Shown here piece by piece: positions 4,203 through 5,500 of a stretch of DNA of 5,500 nt. The stretch spans positions 1-5,500 of the forward strand of contig CAJTOE010000163.1 in assembly GCA_910577805.1 (NCBI GenBank), read 5' to 3'. Position 1 is the stretch's first letter, and each line of letters starts with the position of its first letter. The notes below the pieces were generated by a model. That model saw only the letters and a list, made by a program, of their open reading frames with translations, was not told the DNA's origin and made no database searches. This stretch comes from an uncultured Oscillospiraceae bacterium. GTDB taxonomy: Bacteria; Bacillota; Clostridia; Oscillospirales; Oscillospiraceae. Made by a program: the position numbers and the translations under genes.

Positions 4203-5500
4203 ATGGCAATCACCAACATACTCCCCCGGAAGATCATGCGGAACCGGACCCGGCAGCAGTCCATGGCGGACCGGCACGACTATGACCAGAAAGCGGAGAA
4301 AACCCAGGACGGCGAGCTGGTGTCCTCGTTCATGTGTTCCCCGGAAACCGCCGCCGAAGAATTTGAACTTAGCAAGCGGCTTTACTTCCAGATCACCGGA
4401 CGGAGCCAGCCCGTCCATCGGGACGTTATCATGTACCGGGTCATTCAATCCTTCAAACCAGGAGAGGTCAGCCCGGAAGAAGCCAACCGGATCGGCTATG
4501 AGCTGGCGATGAAACTCACGGAGGGGAAACACCAGTTTGTTGTGTCCACCCATGTGGACAAGGCCCATATTCACACGCACATAGAATTTAACAGCACCAA
4601 TCTCAACTGTGACGGAAAATTTGTAAACCCCAAGGATTCTTATCTGGTTCTCCGGCGGCTCAATGACGATTTGTGCAGGGCGCACGGCCTGTCCGTGATT
4701 GAGAACCCGAAGCCGAGTAAAAAAGAGCGGAAGCAGAAGGAGATGGAGGCGGTCAGGCATGGGCGCAGCCACAAGGAGCATTTGCGCCAGACCATTGACC
4801 GGGTACTCCCCGACTGCCGGGACTACGATGATTTTCTTGCGAGGATGCGGGCCGAGGGCTATGAGATCAAGGAGGGCAAAGCGCTGTCCTTCCGCGCCTC
4901 CGGCTGGGACCGTTTCACCCGCTCCAATAAGCTGGGGGCCGACTACACCAGGGAGGCCCTGCGGGAGCGCAGCGCCCACCGGGGCGGGCGGTCTGCGGCG
5001 GCGAAAAAGCCCGTTCCCCACGCTGGCCGGAAAGTCAATATGCTCATCGACATTCAAGCAAAAATGGCGGCTGGCAAGGGCGCTGGTTATGAGCGTTGGG
5101 CGAAGATTTTTAATCTGAAAGAGGCGGCGAAAACCCTTAACTTTCTGATTGAGAACGGCCTGACCGACTATGATGAATTGGCGGCACGGGCGGAACAGGC
5201 CGGTGATCGCTTTGACGAGGTTGCCCGCCGTATCAAGCAGTTGGAGGGCCGCATGGCCGAGGTTGCCCAGCTCAAGACCCATATCATCAATTACTCCAAG
5301 ACACGGGAGGTTTATGCTGCCTATAAGAAGTCCCGCCACAAGAAGGAGTTTCTGGCGGAGCATGGGGATGAGATCACCAAGCATGAGGCGGCGAAAAAAG
5401 CCTTTGACGCTCTGGGCGGCAAGCCCATCCCCAAGGTGGCCCAGCTCTCCGAACAGTACGCCGCTCTGCTGGCGGAGAAGCAAGAGCAGTATGCGGAGTA
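4203..5500 (+). CDS. MobA/VirD2-type relaxase (MOBP-like), 5' part, runs off the window
   Basis: The reading frame stays open from the ATG at 4203 to the window edge, giving 432 complete codons without a stop. The protein is the transfer-initiating relaxase, which nicks one strand at oriT and stays covalently bound to its 5' end. The N-terminus MAITNILPRK is typical for clostridial ICE relaxases. Tyr27 (in DRHDYDQKAEKT) is the candidate nucleophile, by position. ELVSSFMCSP and QSFKPGEVSPEEANRIGYEL follow at about 38-47 and 82-101. The metal-binding histidine motif is STHVDKAHIHTHIEFN (His117, His122, His124, His126). From about 305 onward the chain is helical and charged, probably coiled coil, as in the C-terminal parts of relatives. 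The start is fixed by AGGAGG at 4192-4197 with 5-bp spacing. The gene is divergent from the XRE gene and carries a strong promoter with two operators. The missing 3' part is beyond the window, so its full length is unknown. The nuclease domain is intact as far as can be seen. Confidence 0.9.
   Translation, partial: MAITNILPRKIMRNRTRQQSMADRHDYDQKAEKTQDGELVSSFMCSPETAAEEFELSKRLYFQITGRSQPVHRDVIMYRVIQSFKPGEVSPEEANRIGYELAMKLTEGKHQFVVSTHVDKAHIHTHIEFNSTNLNCDGKFVNPKDSYLVLRRLNDDLCRAHGLSVIENPKPSKKERKQKEMEAVRHGRSHKEHLRQTIDRVLPDCRDYDDFLARMRAEGYEIKEGKALSFRASGWDRFTRSNKLGADYTREALRERSAHRGGRSAAAKKPVPHAGRKVNMLIDIQAKMAAGKGAGYERWAKIFNLKEAAKTLNFLIENGLTDYDELAARAEQAGDRFDEVARRIKQLEGRMAEVAQLKTHIINYSKTREVYAAYKKSRHKKEFLAEHGDEITKHEAAKKAFDALGGKPIPKVAQLSEQYAALLAEKQEQYAE

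Noticed and set aside
4104..5483. Long minus-strand open frame of 459 codons
   Set aside because: It is antisense to the relaxase, whose catalytic motifs, ribosome binding site and promoter are clear; the product shows no recognisable family.

Overview
The window is part of a conjugative or mobilizable integrative element from a fairly GC-rich Firmicute. It is most likely a gut-type member of the Clostridia (Oscillospiraceae/Lachnospiraceae-like). This rests on the protein families: a large SNF2-like helicase remnant, MobC, a TOPRIM protein of the DUF3991 type, a small XRE repressor and a MobA/VirD2-type relaxase. AGGAGG-type ribosome binding sites, sigma-A-like promoters and AT-rich intergenic gaps between GC-rich genes agree with it. 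I infer a Tn1549-like ICE backbone. No integrase or attachment site is visible, so the element's boundaries lie outside the window.

Left end (1-2305). The first ~87 bases are the 3' end of a bacterial group II intron. A canonical 34-nt domain V with a GAGA tetraloop is followed by a domain VI hairpin with a bulged branch-point adenosine. Directly behind it, from about base 88, the 3' exon of a large helicase gene begins in mid-protein. The intron therefore splits the helicase gene, apparently at the boundary between its two helicase lobes. The helicase stop overlaps the start of mobC by four bases, and a strong intrinsic terminator follows mobC.

Middle (2306-3838). An AT-rich gap of about 130 bases carries a likely promoter for a small coiled-coil protein of unknown function. 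A second intrinsic terminator follows that gene and sits only a few bases before the ribosome binding site of the next gene, a TOPRIM protein. Transcripts reaching the TOPRIM gene probably have to read through this hairpin, so it may act as an attenuator. The TOPRIM gene converges on a minus-strand XRE-type regulator with only 9 bp between their stops.

Right end (3836-5500). The XRE gene is divergent from a relaxase gene that runs off the window. Their 121-bp shared control region is the most striking non-coding structure here. A near-consensus promoter (TTTACA, 17 bp, TATAAT) for the relaxase has one perfect dyad filling its spacer and a second, related perfect dyad over the expected start site. 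The simplest model is that the XRE protein represses relaxase transcription, and probably its own, through these sites.

Working together: the relaxase nicks and carries the transferred strand, MobC assists relaxosome assembly at oriT, the helicase and TOPRIM proteins probably act in DNA processing or maintenance, and the XRE protein gates relaxase expression. I saw no CRISPR array, tRNA or rRNA, and could not locate an oriT.
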